Below, one piece after another: positions 1 through 6,541 of a stretch of 9,013 bases of DNA. Positions within the stretch are counted from its first letter, which is position 1. Each line of letters opens with the position of its first letter. Where the stretch lies: contig JAGQQQ010000436.1 of assembly GCA_020426125.1 (NCBI GenBank), positions 1-9,013 of the forward strand, written 5' to 3'. Made by a program: the position numbers and the translations under genes. Under the pieces are notes generated by a model that searched no databases, was not told the origin of the DNA, and was given only the letters and a program-made list of their open reading frames with translations. Source of the stretch: Planctomycetaceae bacterium. GTDB taxonomy: Bacteria > Planctomycetota > Planctomycetia > Planctomycetales > Planctomycetaceae.

Positions 1-88
1 GATAAGCGCCGTCGATTCCATCTTCAAACGATAACTCATTGCCGACAGCAATATCAGTTTCCGGATCCACGTCGAAGGAGAACTCCAT
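1..88 (-). CDS. N-terminal fragment of an unidentified acidic protein, runs off the left edge
   Basis: Reading leftward from an ATG at 88, the frame stays open to the window edge and gives 29 residues beginning MEFSFDVDPETDIAVGNE. The start is supported by a Shine-Dalgarno-like GGGAG on the minus strand, eight bases before the ATG. The visible part is strongly acidic (many Asp/Glu), with no signal peptide or membrane segment, so a cytoplasmic protein is the simplest reading. The fragment is too short to name a family. Another minus-strand frame (239-54) overlaps it but is less protein-like and has no comparable ribosome-binding site. Confidence rests on the start context only. Confidence 0.45.
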   Translation of the reverse strand, partial: MEFSFDVDPETDIAVGNELSFEDGIDGAY

Positions 89-590
89 CAAACAAACTCC
101 CATCTATATTGCGACAAACCAAAAACGACCGGGCCAAGTCCGCACAATCCCCTGAGACTGACACATTGGCGGTCGCCAGTTCGAACATTCCGCGAGCGTG
201 GAGAGGCATCCGTGGCCGGTCGCTTTTTGTGGCCTTCAATGGCAGTAGCGCGGAAGATCAACTTGAAGAGTGAGATTCTATGTGGTCGACGGCAAAGGCA
301 GGGGGGATAGACGGCGGCAGACAACACTTCGTCGATTGTTGATCAGCCGAGACAGCATGTCAACAAAAAATCAGACTGTGACGACAATTTTGGTCATTTC
401 GAGGGGCCGCAACGAGCCCGAAAAATTTGCTCCGATGATTGCGACCGCCCTGAAGAATCGAAGCCTGGCATTCCTCCCCTTGTGCGATCGGAATTCGACA
501 ACCGGTGGGTGTCGATTCGCGCGTTGGAAGACTCGATCGCAGGGGCCGTTTGAGTACGGTTCGGATTGAAACGACGAAAATAAACTGCCA
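89..590. other. About 500 bases without a convincing gene
   Basis: This lies between the start of the left-edge gene and the stop of the FHA regulator, so it is probably the leader or promoter region of the former and the 3' flank of the latter. A plus-strand ATG at 357 opens a 70-codon frame, but it has no good ribosome-binding site and reads like a random frame. A short imperfect palindrome, TGGCG-GT-CGCCA, lies at 167-178, about 80 bases upstream of the left-edge start codon, where an operator could sit. No convincing -35/-10 pair, sigma-54 site, tRNA or terminator was found. Confidence 0.4.
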
Positions 591-1886
591 CTACTGAAGT
601 CCCAGATCTTCTTTTCGGATTCCGTACTTCTGGATCTTTCGATCGAGAGTCGAACGTTCGATGCCCAAGACTCTCGCGGCATGGGATTTTTTCCACCGGA
701 GTTCCTTCAACGTGAGCTGGATGTGTCGATCTTCGACCTCTGCTAATGACAACCCAGAGTAAACAGACGTTTCACAGAGCTGATCCCCGATTCCCAGACT
801 CAGATCGCGAACATCCAGAGTGTCCTCTCTGCCGAGGAGTTGGGCGCGTTCCAGCACATTCTTGAGTTCAGTCACATTTCCCGGCCAGTGGTAACTGGAG
901 AGTTGATCAATCGCCGCTGGTGCCAGCCGAGGCGGTCTTTTTCCGGATTGTCCCGCAAAGAAGGCCAGAAAGTGACGAGCCAGGACTGTGACGTCTTCAC
1001 GCCGTTCCCGGAGAGGCGCGATCTCCACTTGCGCGACGGAAAGGCGACGGAGCAACGGCTCCCGAATGGATTGCAGGTTCGACGGGTGTTCATCCAGGAT
1101 CGTGACAAAACGGGGACGAATCTGGTTTCGGTCCTCGTGTCGAAAGATCGTGGAGATGGTTTCGAGGAGATCCTGCAGTGCTTTTTGGGTTTCGTCCGGC
1201 ATGAGCCCGAGGTCTTCAAGGAAAATCGTCCCTGGAGTGACCAACTCCCCTTCGCGGCCGAGCAGCAGGGCGTGCAGCGACCCTTGAATCTCTTCCACGG
1301 TCAAAGACTGACATCTCACCGTAACGAGAGGTTGAAAGCGAGCGGAGCCACTCTGGTGAACGCAGGTCCCAAATCGGCGCCGCCCCGCTCCTGGCTCTCC
1401 CCAGATCAGCACATTCTGAGTCGAGTCGGCGATCACTTCGATCTCTTTCCGCAACCTCTCCGCGATGGGGGACTTTCCAACAAATTCCGCATGAGCAAGG
1501 CAGGAGGCCGCAACGGGTTGTATCGCGAGGAGATTTGATGACCGGCTCGCAGTCCGAAATTCCTTTGAAGATTGAATCTCCTCATGAAAAATCCATTCAC
1601 CCCCTGTGTGGAAGCGAATTCGTTCTCCTGGCGAGAGAAAATGCCGCCCAATCGATTTTCCGTCGACCGTTGTTCCGTTGACGCTGCAATCCACGAGGAG
1701 CCAGTTTCGACCATCCCAATAAATGACAGCGTGAATTCGGCTGAACTCACTTCCATGGAGAATGACGTCAGCGTGCCCGGCGCGGCCAACGGAATTCGTT
1801 CGAAACGGATTCAACGAATACCGGACACCAGCATCAACGCTCTCAAGAATTCCGACACGAACATTTGAAGGGGTGCTTTGAATCAT
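591..1886 (-). CDS. FHA-AAA+-Fis transcriptional regulator of sigma-54 activator type, with degenerate ATPase motifs
   Basis: The protein has 431 residues from the ATG at 1886. A longer frame to 1991 adds 35 residues unlike a protein start. Residues 9-100 are an FHA domain with the phospho-threonine-binding signature (GR at 34-35, SRIH at 49-52, NGT at 70-72), so it probably docks to a Ser/Thr-kinase target. Residues 135-365 match the central AAA+ domain of sigma-54 activators, with the LRERRED motif at 292-298 and WPGNV at 334-338. Residues 380-431 are a Fis-type helix-turn-helix for DNA binding. Key residues are altered. The Walker A lysine is arginine (GEPGAGRRR, 163-171). The sigma-54-contacting GAFTGA loop is absent (GREGELVTPG, 210-219). 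Walker B reads FLED, and the sensor II arginine of GNVREL is Thr339. Both arginine-finger positions (R275, R281) remain. It may act as a phospho-dependent DNA-binding regulator without ATP-driven sigma-54 activation; that role is inferred. The reading frame is intact. Confidence 0.88.
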   Translation of the reverse strand: MIQSTPSNVRVGILESVDAGVRYSLNPFRTNSVGRAGHADVILHGSEFSRIHAVIYWDGRNWLLVDCSVNGTTVDGKSIGRHFLSPGERIRFHTGGEWIFHEEIQSSKEFRTASRSSNLLAIQPVAASCLAHAEFVGKSPIAERLRKEIEVIADSTQNVLIWGEPGAGRRRFGTCVHQSGSARFQPLVTVRCQSLTVEEIQGSLHALLLGREGELVTPGTIFLEDLGLMPDETQKALQDLLETISTIFRHEDRNQIRPRFVTILDEHPSNLQSIREPLLRRLSVAQVEIAPLRERREDVTVLARHFLAFFAGQSGKRPPRLAPAAIDQLSSYHWPGNVTELKNVLERAQLLGREDTLDVRDLSLGIGDQLCETSVYSGLSLAEVEDRHIQLTLKELRWKKSHAARVLGIERSTLDRKIQKYGIRKEDLGLQ

Positions 1887-2095
1887 TGTTCTGTCCCGAC
1901 TTTTCCGCACTGGTTTGTCTATCGCAGTCCACTTGAAAATCACAGTCAGGTCGCCGCAAAACAACGAGCATGCGGAGCAACCAAGGATCATGATTCATTC
2001 GAGACTCGACAAAACATGAAGGGAGACCCACACCTTGCACTGTTGATTCTAGGAGGTAAGGATTCGGGAAGTTTTGGCGCAGGACAAGACAGTTC

Positions 2096-2109
2096 GTTCG
2101 CATGCGAAC
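2096..2109. promoter_or_regulatory. Perfect 14-bp palindrome, possible operator
   Basis: GTTCGCATGCGAAC reads the same on both strands over 14 bases. It lies about 210 bases upstream of the FHA regulator start and 360 upstream of the small membrane protein, in a region without a gene. The symmetry suits a dimeric helix-turn-helix protein such as the Fis-domain regulator next door, but that pairing is inference. About one perfect 14-mer palindrome is expected by chance in two windows of this size. Confidence 0.25.
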
Positions 2110-2257
2110 CGTATTCCCAATGGTGAGAATTTCGTCCGAGTGGCGAAGTCAACCATTTGACGTTCAATAAGACTTTTTGACTCGATAAGAGATTCCATCA
2201 TGAGTGGTCGTGGAGGCTTGTTCGTCACAGCAATCGCGCGTGGCAATCCCATGACTT

Positions 2258-2308
2258 CCGAAAGACGGGGGGAGATCGATCCAAACGGCGGAGTTTGCCG
2301 AAAGACGG
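2258..2308. repeat. Two direct copies of CCGAAAGACGG, 40 bases apart
   Basis: CCGAAAGACGG occurs at 2258-2268 and again at 2298-2308. A third related copy, with TTCCGAAAGAC in common with the first, lies at 2842-2852, beyond the small membrane gene. All three are on the plus strand in gene-poor sequence. The even 40-base step is close to four helical turns, which suits a protein binding two sites on one face. This could be a regulatory box or a remnant of a duplication. Confidence 0.4.
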
Positions 2309-2467
2309 TGGCGACACCATCTGGATGAGATTCGATCCCCGAAATGGGTCAATTCCAGGATTTGGGTCGACAGGTGTGTGAACACATGTCAGAATTCGCG
2401 CTCTTGCAAGGTGAGCCCGATCAATTTTGCTGGAATGAAAAGTCCGGCCTAAACCTTCCCCAAAACG

Positions 2468-2677
2468 ATGACTGACGTGACCCCTACTGTATCGGAATCC
2501 CATGATGTTCCGTTTGCCCCGGAAGAGGTGAGGGGATTCGACCGGGACGACGCGGAAGCTGGTCAGGCCATCGGAAAGATGCTGTCGCTGTTTTTTCTCT
2601 ACACCGTGATCGTGATGGCCGTTTCCTGCTATGCGACCTACTCTTGGGTGACCTCTTCTCATCCCAGTCTGAATTAG
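2468..2677 (+). CDS. Small single-pass membrane protein, function unknown
   Basis: This 69-residue protein has an acidic, probably cytoplasmic N-terminal half (residues 1-35, rich in Asp/Glu). One strong hydrophobic segment follows at about residues 38-60 (LSLFFLYTVIVMAVSCYATY), then a short polar tail. An in-frame TAA at 2450-2452 and no other start codon in between fix the ATG at 2468. No good Shine-Dalgarno is visible, so initiation may be weak or leaderless. The antisense frame over this gene is longer, but its Arg/His-rich translation looks like a shadow. Size and layout recall small accessory subunits of membrane complexes, but no family is recognised. It stands alone, with no adjacent same-strand partner. 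Confidence 0.6.
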   Translation: MTDVTPTVSESHDVPFAPEEVRGFDRDDAEAGQAIGKMLSLFFLYTVIVMAVSCYATYSWVTSSHPSLN

Positions 2678-2743
2678 ACTCTCGATCCGAAAAGTCTCTG
2701 TCCGGTTGAGCCTGAGTGGGATCACTCTCACCCTGTACGGCGT

Positions 2744-3049
2744 TCATGATCGTACTCCGGGCGAAGGAGCCAGGAATCGTTGGGTTGTGGGGAACTCTTC
2801 ATCCCGGCGTCCCGAAGCCATTTCCACCCCATCGGGGACTTTTCCGAAAGACACGATCTGACTTCGAGCGGGAAATGGCTCCGCCCCTGTCGTCTGTGAC
2901 CCTGCATTCGGGATGATCTTCAGGAAAATGCTCCTGAAATTGGCGGAAGATCGGTTTGCCGATTCGTCTCCGGTAGAAATTTCGATGATGGCCAGTTTCC
3001 AAACGGTGCCTGAAAGCGATCGAGAATCGTTGAGGTAGACACCGGTCAT
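2744..3049 (-). CDS. Possible small gene, 101 residues, uncertain
   Basis: A minus-strand frame from the ATG at 3049 encodes 101 residues with a balanced, protein-like composition and codon choice resembling neighbouring genes (ATC, GAA, TTC, CGA, TCG). Its start has no clear ribosome-binding site, and no domain, signal peptide or membrane helix is evident. It begins 23 bases after the stop of the candidate at 3369-3073, so the two could form a small operon or be halves of one decayed gene. Planctomycete-like codon bias makes opposite-strand frames look coding, so this may be spurious. Confidence 0.25.
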   Translation of the reverse strand: MTGVYLNDSRSLSGTVWKLAIIEISTGDESANRSSANFRSIFLKIIPNAGSQTTGAEPFPARSQIVSFGKVPDGVEMASGRRDEEFPTTQRFLAPSPGVRS

Positions 3050-3072
3050 TGATCGCGGATTGAACGATTCAC

Positions 3073-3369
3073 TTATGCGATCTCGAGGTGGGGAGCCTTA
3101 AGAAACTCCCTTCGAATGTGTTTCACAAGGGGTTGGTTCCCAAAACGGCATTCCCGTTTGGAGTGTTCGAGGATGACCCGTGCAGCCCTATCGGAAAGTC
3201 GGAATAGAGATCTCAATGCATGAAAATGAAGCAGTTCTGACAACGAGGCGATCTGCGTAGCACGAAGCGGGACAGACAATCGCCGTCGTGTCGATATTCG
3301 ATTCAATTTCATACGCATCCTCGGTCGATAGTCCATTCGAGGACTTGAGTGCACATGATGCGTCTTCAT
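3073..3369 (-). CDS. Possible small basic protein, 98 residues, uncertain
   Basis: The frame is open from 3447. The ATG at 3369 is the preferred start because AGGGG precedes it by eight bases on the minus strand, a plausible Shine-Dalgarno. The product is basic and rich in Arg, His, Leu and Ser, with a helical-looking middle (residues about 40-75) and no recognisable domain. It would be divergent from the secretin gene, sharing the 3370-3496 promoter region and its palindrome. The high Arg/His content is also typical of shadow frames, hence low confidence. Confidence 0.25.
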   Translation of the reverse strand: MKTHHVHSSPRMDYRPRMRMKLNRISTRRRLSVPLRATQIASLSELLHFHALRSLFRLSDRAARVILEHSKRECRFGNQPLVKHIRREFLKAPHLEIA

Positions 3370-3451
3370 CAAATAAACCCCTATCGAAAATGAGGGGGAG
3401 AAGAAGACAAAAACTTCGAGTCCTCGGTGTTCAAACGGATTTGACACAATC

Positions 3452-3468
3452 TGGGCGGAATCCGCCCA
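3452..3468. promoter_or_regulatory. GC-rich inverted repeat in the secretin leader
   Basis: TGGGCGG-AAT-CCGCCCA forms two perfect 7-base arms around three bases, ending 28 bases before the secretin ATG and 14 before its Shine-Dalgarno. It follows a TTGACA (3441-3446) by five bases. It could be an operator or, in RNA, a stable small hairpin near the ribosome-binding site. No T-run follows, so it is not an intrinsic terminator. Confidence 0.4.
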
Positions 3469-3496
3469 ACTTCACTCCCCACAGGAGCGACATCGG

Positions 3497-5602
3497 ATGT
3501 CGACAATAACTACGCCATCCAACGGTGGGTGCGGCCACTCCCGGACAGGGGAGCGTTTATGGCGAGCTAGCGCCAACTCTCTGCTCATCATGGCAACCAC
3601 CCTTGCATTCAGTGATGGGTTGGTGAACGCTCAGATGCCCCCAGGATCACGAATGGTTCCCGGTACGGCGCAAGCCCACTATCAGGCTAACCCCGTTCAC
3701 CAAAATGTGCCGCAAATCCAACAAGTTCAACTCACGAGCGATCCTCGCCGTCCGTTGGATCAGCGAATTCAGGCGATGCCGCGAGCCAATCAAAAGTTGG
3801 AAGTGATCGAAAACCGCAGCCAACTAATGGTGACCCGACATCGGATTCGTCGAACCCATACGTCCGACGAGACCATTCTCGCGATCGTTGACTTCAGTCC
3901 GACGGAGATTTCTCTACTCGGCTTGAACGAAGGCACAACAGATTTGTGGCTCTGGTTTGAGGATCAGGACGAGCCGTTGATGTATGAAGTCACCGTGATT
4001 CGGGACCCGAGCCTCGAAGACCAACGACAACTGGACTACGGGCGCATCGAACGCAAACTCGCCCTGTTGTACCCGAACAGCAAAGTGTATCTGATCCCGA
4101 TGTCTCGAAAGATCATCGTTCGAGGGCAAGCCCGGGATGCAGATGAAGCGGCGAAAATTCTCCAGATCGTCCGAGGCGAAGTGATTGCTCAGGAGGGGGA
4201 TCTGTACGGCTTCGGAAACAATGACAACATTTACGGAGGAATTCAGGGTGGGGGATTGGGAGGGGGATTTGGCAATGGGGCAAATGGCTTCAACGACTTT
4301 TACTCTTCCTTAATCGTGGATGAGCTGCAAGTCCCCGGAGAATTCACCGTGCTGATGAGAGTTCGGATTGCGGAAATCAGCCGCTCCCAACTCAGACGGA
4401 TGGGAGTCGACTGGAATGTCTTCTTCAACGATGGAGCCCACTTCATCGGGCAAACGTTCGCGGGCGGCGGAAGCGTGCTGACTGGCATCTTCGACAATGG
4501 CAACATCAACGTCTTCGTGGACGCGCTTGCCTCAAATGGGTCCGCACGCATTCTGGAGGATGCTCAACTCGTGACGCTCAGTGGCGAACCGGCAGCTTTG
4601 TTGTCGGGCGGTGAGTTCGCCGTTCCGACGGTCGTGGGAATTGGAGGGGCACAAGGTCAGACCACATCCTTCCGAGGATTCGGAACCTCGATCATCGCGA
4701 CCCCCACAGTCGTCGATCACGATCTCGTTCGGCTGCAGATCGTTCCCGAATTGAGTGCCGTCAGCCAGGGAAATGCCGTGGGAGGGATTCCCGGCCTTGA
4801 TGTCCGTCGAGTCCAGACACGTGTTGAACTCCGCGAAGGCCAATCCATCGTTTTGGGAGGATTATTCGCTCGACGCGAATCCGCAGAAGTGACCCGTATT
4901 CCCTGGCTCGGAGAAATTCCGATCGTTGGAAGTCTCCTGTTTCACGCGAAACAAGCGACGGAAGACGAAAATGAAATGTTGATTATCGTGACCCCTGAGA
5001 TCGTTCGGCCCATGGATGCCGACCAAGTGCCACCGCTTCCGGGGCATTATGTGACGCACCCCGATGACATCGATCTGCTCAAGTACAACCGAATCGAAGG
5101 CAATCCCGACACTGGAGTCTATCAGCTCCTGCCCTATGGAAATGGTCAGGGCTATGGGAAGGATGTTGGCTACAATTTCTTCAACCCGGCTCCGGTTGGC
5201 GGGGACTTGAATCCTGCCCAGACTGGAGGGGGAACCGGCCCGATGCCAATGGGCTATCGGGGAGGGGATTCAGGCGTCCAAGACTATAGCCCCCATCAGA
5301 TGGGCACGGCCCCTCAAGGCATGCCCGTGTATGAGTCCTCCCCTTCCGTTCCCTATGGGGCTCCGGGGGCGACCATGCCAATGGGACCGCAGGGAGGACA
5401 GTACAACCAACCCATGTCTCCTCAAATGGCTCCTGGCATGAGCTATCCGCAAGGAAACGTTCAGCCGACTCCGGCTTATCCGGTTCCGTCGGCAGGCCCT
5501 GGCCAGTATCCATCGGCTCAGGTCATTCCCCATCCAAGTTACGCCGCACCATCCGGTCCACCGGTCCAACAGGTCAACGGATATGCCCCCATGTCTCGGT
5601 AG
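3497..5602 (+). CDS. Tad/CpaC-type outer-membrane secretin with a long low-complexity tail
   Basis: This 701-residue protein should form the gated outer-membrane channel of a Tad-type pilus or related secretion system. AGGAG at 3483-3487, nine bases before the ATG, supports the start. A signal peptide with a long n-region precedes hydrophobic residues 26-42, with likely cleavage after VNA (43-45). Residues about 96-170 match the pilus/secretin N-terminal domain and 178-230 a BON-like ring domain. A Gly-rich linker occupies 247-265. Residues about 281-510 are the secretin barrel, shown by VLMRVRIAEISR, GEPAALLSGGEFAVP, IPWLGEIPIVGSLLF and NEMLIIVTPEIVRP. From about 556 to the end lies a Pro/Gly/Met/Gln/Tyr-rich tail not typical of CpaC. 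No other Tad gene is adjacent; only the lipoprotein downstream is a likely partner. A type II secretion role is less likely given the N-domain order. Confidence 0.9.
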   Translation: MSTITTPSNGGCGHSRTGERLWRASANSLLIMATTLAFSDGLVNAQMPPGSRMVPGTAQAHYQANPVHQNVPQIQQVQLTSDPRRPLDQRIQAMPRANQKLEVIENRSQLMVTRHRIRRTHTSDETILAIVDFSPTEISLLGLNEGTTDLWLWFEDQDEPLMYEVTVIRDPSLEDQRQLDYGRIERKLALLYPNSKVYLIPMSRKIIVRGQARDADEAAKILQIVRGEVIAQEGDLYGFGNNDNIYGGIQGGGLGGGFGNGANGFNDFYSSLIVDELQVPGEFTVLMRVRIAEISRSQLRRMGVDWNVFFNDGAHFIGQTFAGGGSVLTGIFDNGNINVFVDALASNGSARILEDAQLVTLSGEPAALLSGGEFAVPTVVGIGGAQGQTTSFRGFGTSIIATPTVVDHDLVRLQIVPELSAVSQGNAVGGIPGLDVRRVQTRVELREGQSIVLGGLFARRESAEVTRIPWLGEIPIVGSLLFHAKQATEDENEMLIIVTPEIVRPMDADQVPPLPGHYVTHPDDIDLLKYNRIEGNPDTGVYQLLPYGNGQGYGKDVGYNFFNPAPVGGDLNPAQTGGGTGPMPMGYRGGDSGVQDYSPHQMGTAPQGMPVYESSPSVPYGAPGATMPMGPQGGQYNQPMSPQMAPGMSYPQGNVQPTPAYPVPSAGPGQYPSAQVIPHPSYAAPSGPPVQQVNGYAPMSR

Positions 5603-5732
5603 ACAGCCGAGGGGGAATTGGGGGGGTTACACGAAGTTTAGTGGGACCATACGAAGCAGTCTCGACGATCACCACACCACACTATGAGTCGATCGAATTG
5701 TCTCGAGAGGCTTGGTCGATGAGAAATTTCAG

Positions 5733-5752
5733 GACCCAACCGTCCTTGGGTT
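5733..5752. terminator. Weak hairpin between secretin and lipoprotein genes
   Basis: ACCCAA (5734-5739) pairs with TTGGGT (5746-5751) across a six-base loop, with a possible extra G-T pair outside. The following TTATTT is only a partial T-run. It could attenuate read-through or be a binding site. It is too weak to call a true terminator, so the two genes may still be co-transcribed. Confidence 0.2.
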
Positions 5753-5833
5753 ATTTACGAGAGTTCAAGCGTCCGTCCGAGGGCATCCGCCATGTGATGA
5801 GCTTGGGCAACTGATCTCCAAAGGAACCTTCCG

Positions 5834-6511
5834 ATGAAAGCCGGAAAACAGATATTTTGCGGAATTCTCGGTGCGGCGCTGATGCTGTCGGCACCAGGTT
5901 GTGCCCACAAAAACACCTGTTCGTCAGGAACTTGCGGCGTCGGCTGTGGGAAGACGGGATGTTCCATTGCCGGGTGCAAAGGCGACTGCCGCGCAGCCAG
6001 CTGTTGCCATAAGGCGTACTGGGCACTATTTGGATGGGCCTGGAAGAAAGATAACTCCATCCCGGAAACCCTTCCGTTAGGGTCGACGCTACTGGCCCAC
6101 ACTCAGGTGATGGAGACCAATGGCGAGGCGGCCGACTTCATCATCTATGACCATGAGTTCGTGGGACAAACCGCGGAGCTGAATTCGGCCGGGAAGGACC
6201 ACATCCTGGAGATCGCGGCGCGGATGCCGAGTACTCCGTTTCCCGTGCTGGTCGAGCGAAGTCCCAACAACGCCGATCCCGAACTGGATGCAATCCGAAG
6301 AAATCTGGTTGTTCAGGTGCTGACTGATCTCGGCAATCAGGACGCTCAGCAGCGGACTGTGGTCGCAACATCGTATGGCCCCGGTTACACGGGACGCCGT
6401 GGCGAGCAGATGTACTACCAGCACATCTACCAGGGCGGGCTGAATAACAACTTTGGCGGAAACGGAAATGGGGGCTTCGGTGGAGGTGGTTTCGGAGGAG
6501 GAGGCTTCTAA
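5834..6511 (+). CDS. Cys-rich envelope lipoprotein with OmpA/CpaD-like domain and Gly/Phe tail
   Basis: This 225-residue protein starts at an ATG with AAGGA eight bases upstream. Residues 1-22 form a lipoprotein-style signal (basic start, hydrophobic core) ending APGC, so Cys23 is the probable lipidated residue, although this lipobox is not canonical. Nine cysteines follow at 23, 29, 34, 38, 43, 48, 52, 57 and 58. Residues about 100-185 resemble the beta-alpha-beta layout of OmpA-like peptidoglycan-binding or CpaD-like pilus lipoproteins: FIIYDHEFVGQTAEL, then PFPVLVE, then an LDAIRRNLVVQVL helix in the place of the conserved RAxxV helix. The usual TDxxG motif is not seen. The last 13 residues are FGGGG-type repeats ending in Phe. 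Its position after the secretin suggests an outer-membrane or periplasmic partner of that channel; the family assignment is inference. Confidence 0.75.
   Translation: MKAGKQIFCGILGAALMLSAPGCAHKNTCSSGTCGVGCGKTGCSIAGCKGDCRAASCCHKAYWALFGWAWKKDNSIPETLPLGSTLLAHTQVMETNGEAADFIIYDHEFVGQTAELNSAGKDHILEIAARMPSTPFPVLVERSPNNADPELDAIRRNLVVQVLTDLGNQDAQQRTVVATSYGPGYTGRRGEQMYYQHIYQGGLNNNFGGNGNGGFGGGGFGGGGF
6470..6508 (+). repeat. Glycine-rich coding minisatellite, FGGGG units
   Basis: The end of the lipoprotein gene contains near-tandem 15-base units encoding FGGGG, twice in full, closing with a final Phe before the stop. Third positions differ between units, so the peptide pattern rather than the DNA is conserved. 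This suggests selection on the protein tail rather than a fresh slippage event. Confidence 0.6.
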
Positions 6512-6541
6512 GCGCAGCACCAATCACAGCGAATCTGATAG

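Larger units (their letters stand above)
1887..2467. other. Divergent intergenic region, about 580 bases
   Basis: This separates the minus-strand FHA regulator from the plus-strand small membrane protein, so it should carry both promoters. It contains a perfect 14-bp palindrome (2096-2109), two copies of an 11-bp repeat (2258-2308) and a near-palindrome TGTGT-GA-ACACA at 2375-2386, about 80 bases before the small gene. Short ORFs exist on both strands, but their translations are rich in Arg, His, Cys and Ser without any domain. An AGGAGG at 2051-2056 has no start codon at a useful distance. No clear -35/-10 pair stood out. Confidence 0.45.
2678..3496. other. Gene-poor stretch of about 820 bases before the secretin
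   Basis: No confident gene lies here. The best candidates are two minus-strand ORFs in tandem (3369-3073 and 3049-2744), listed separately with low confidence. On the plus strand, two short frames overlap by ATGA at 2913-2916 (2716-2916 and 2913-3038), but neither has a ribosome-binding site. A weak hairpin, GAGTG-GGAT-CACTC, lies at 2714-2727 just past the small membrane gene and lacks a T-run. The last 130 bases must hold the secretin promoter; a TTGACA at 3441-3446 could be a -35 element, but no matching -10 follows. Confidence 0.4.

Noticed and set aside
357..569. 70-codon plus-strand ORF
   Set aside because: Start context is poor and composition resembles a random frame.
840..1538. 232-residue plus-strand frame inside the regulator gene
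   Set aside because: It is a shadow of the FHA-AAA+-Fis gene, which has clear domain motifs on the minus strand.
1887..1991. Upstream extension of the regulator to an ATG at 1991
   Set aside because: The 35 added residues do not resemble a protein N-terminus, and the FHA domain begins normally after the ATG at 1886.
2051..2056. AGGAGG resembling a strong ribosome-binding site
   Set aside because: No ATG, GTG or TTG opening a sensible frame follows at a suitable distance.
2200..2328. 42-codon plus-strand ORF with an AAGAG eight bases upstream
   Set aside because: It is short, has no recognisable feature and overlaps the CCGAAAGACGG repeats. It cannot be told from chance.
2225..2731. 168-residue minus-strand frame opposite the small membrane protein
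   Set aside because: The translation is rich in Arg, His and Ser with no domain. The hydrophobic segment on the plus strand explains the open frame.
2716..3038. Two plus-strand mini-ORFs joined by an ATGA overlap at 2913-2916
   Set aside because: There is no ribosome-binding site, the first is not protein-like, and a competing minus-strand frame looks at least as good.
5611..5626. Two G-runs after the secretin stop, possible G-quadruplex
   Set aside because: Runs of five and seven G cannot supply four separate G-triplets.
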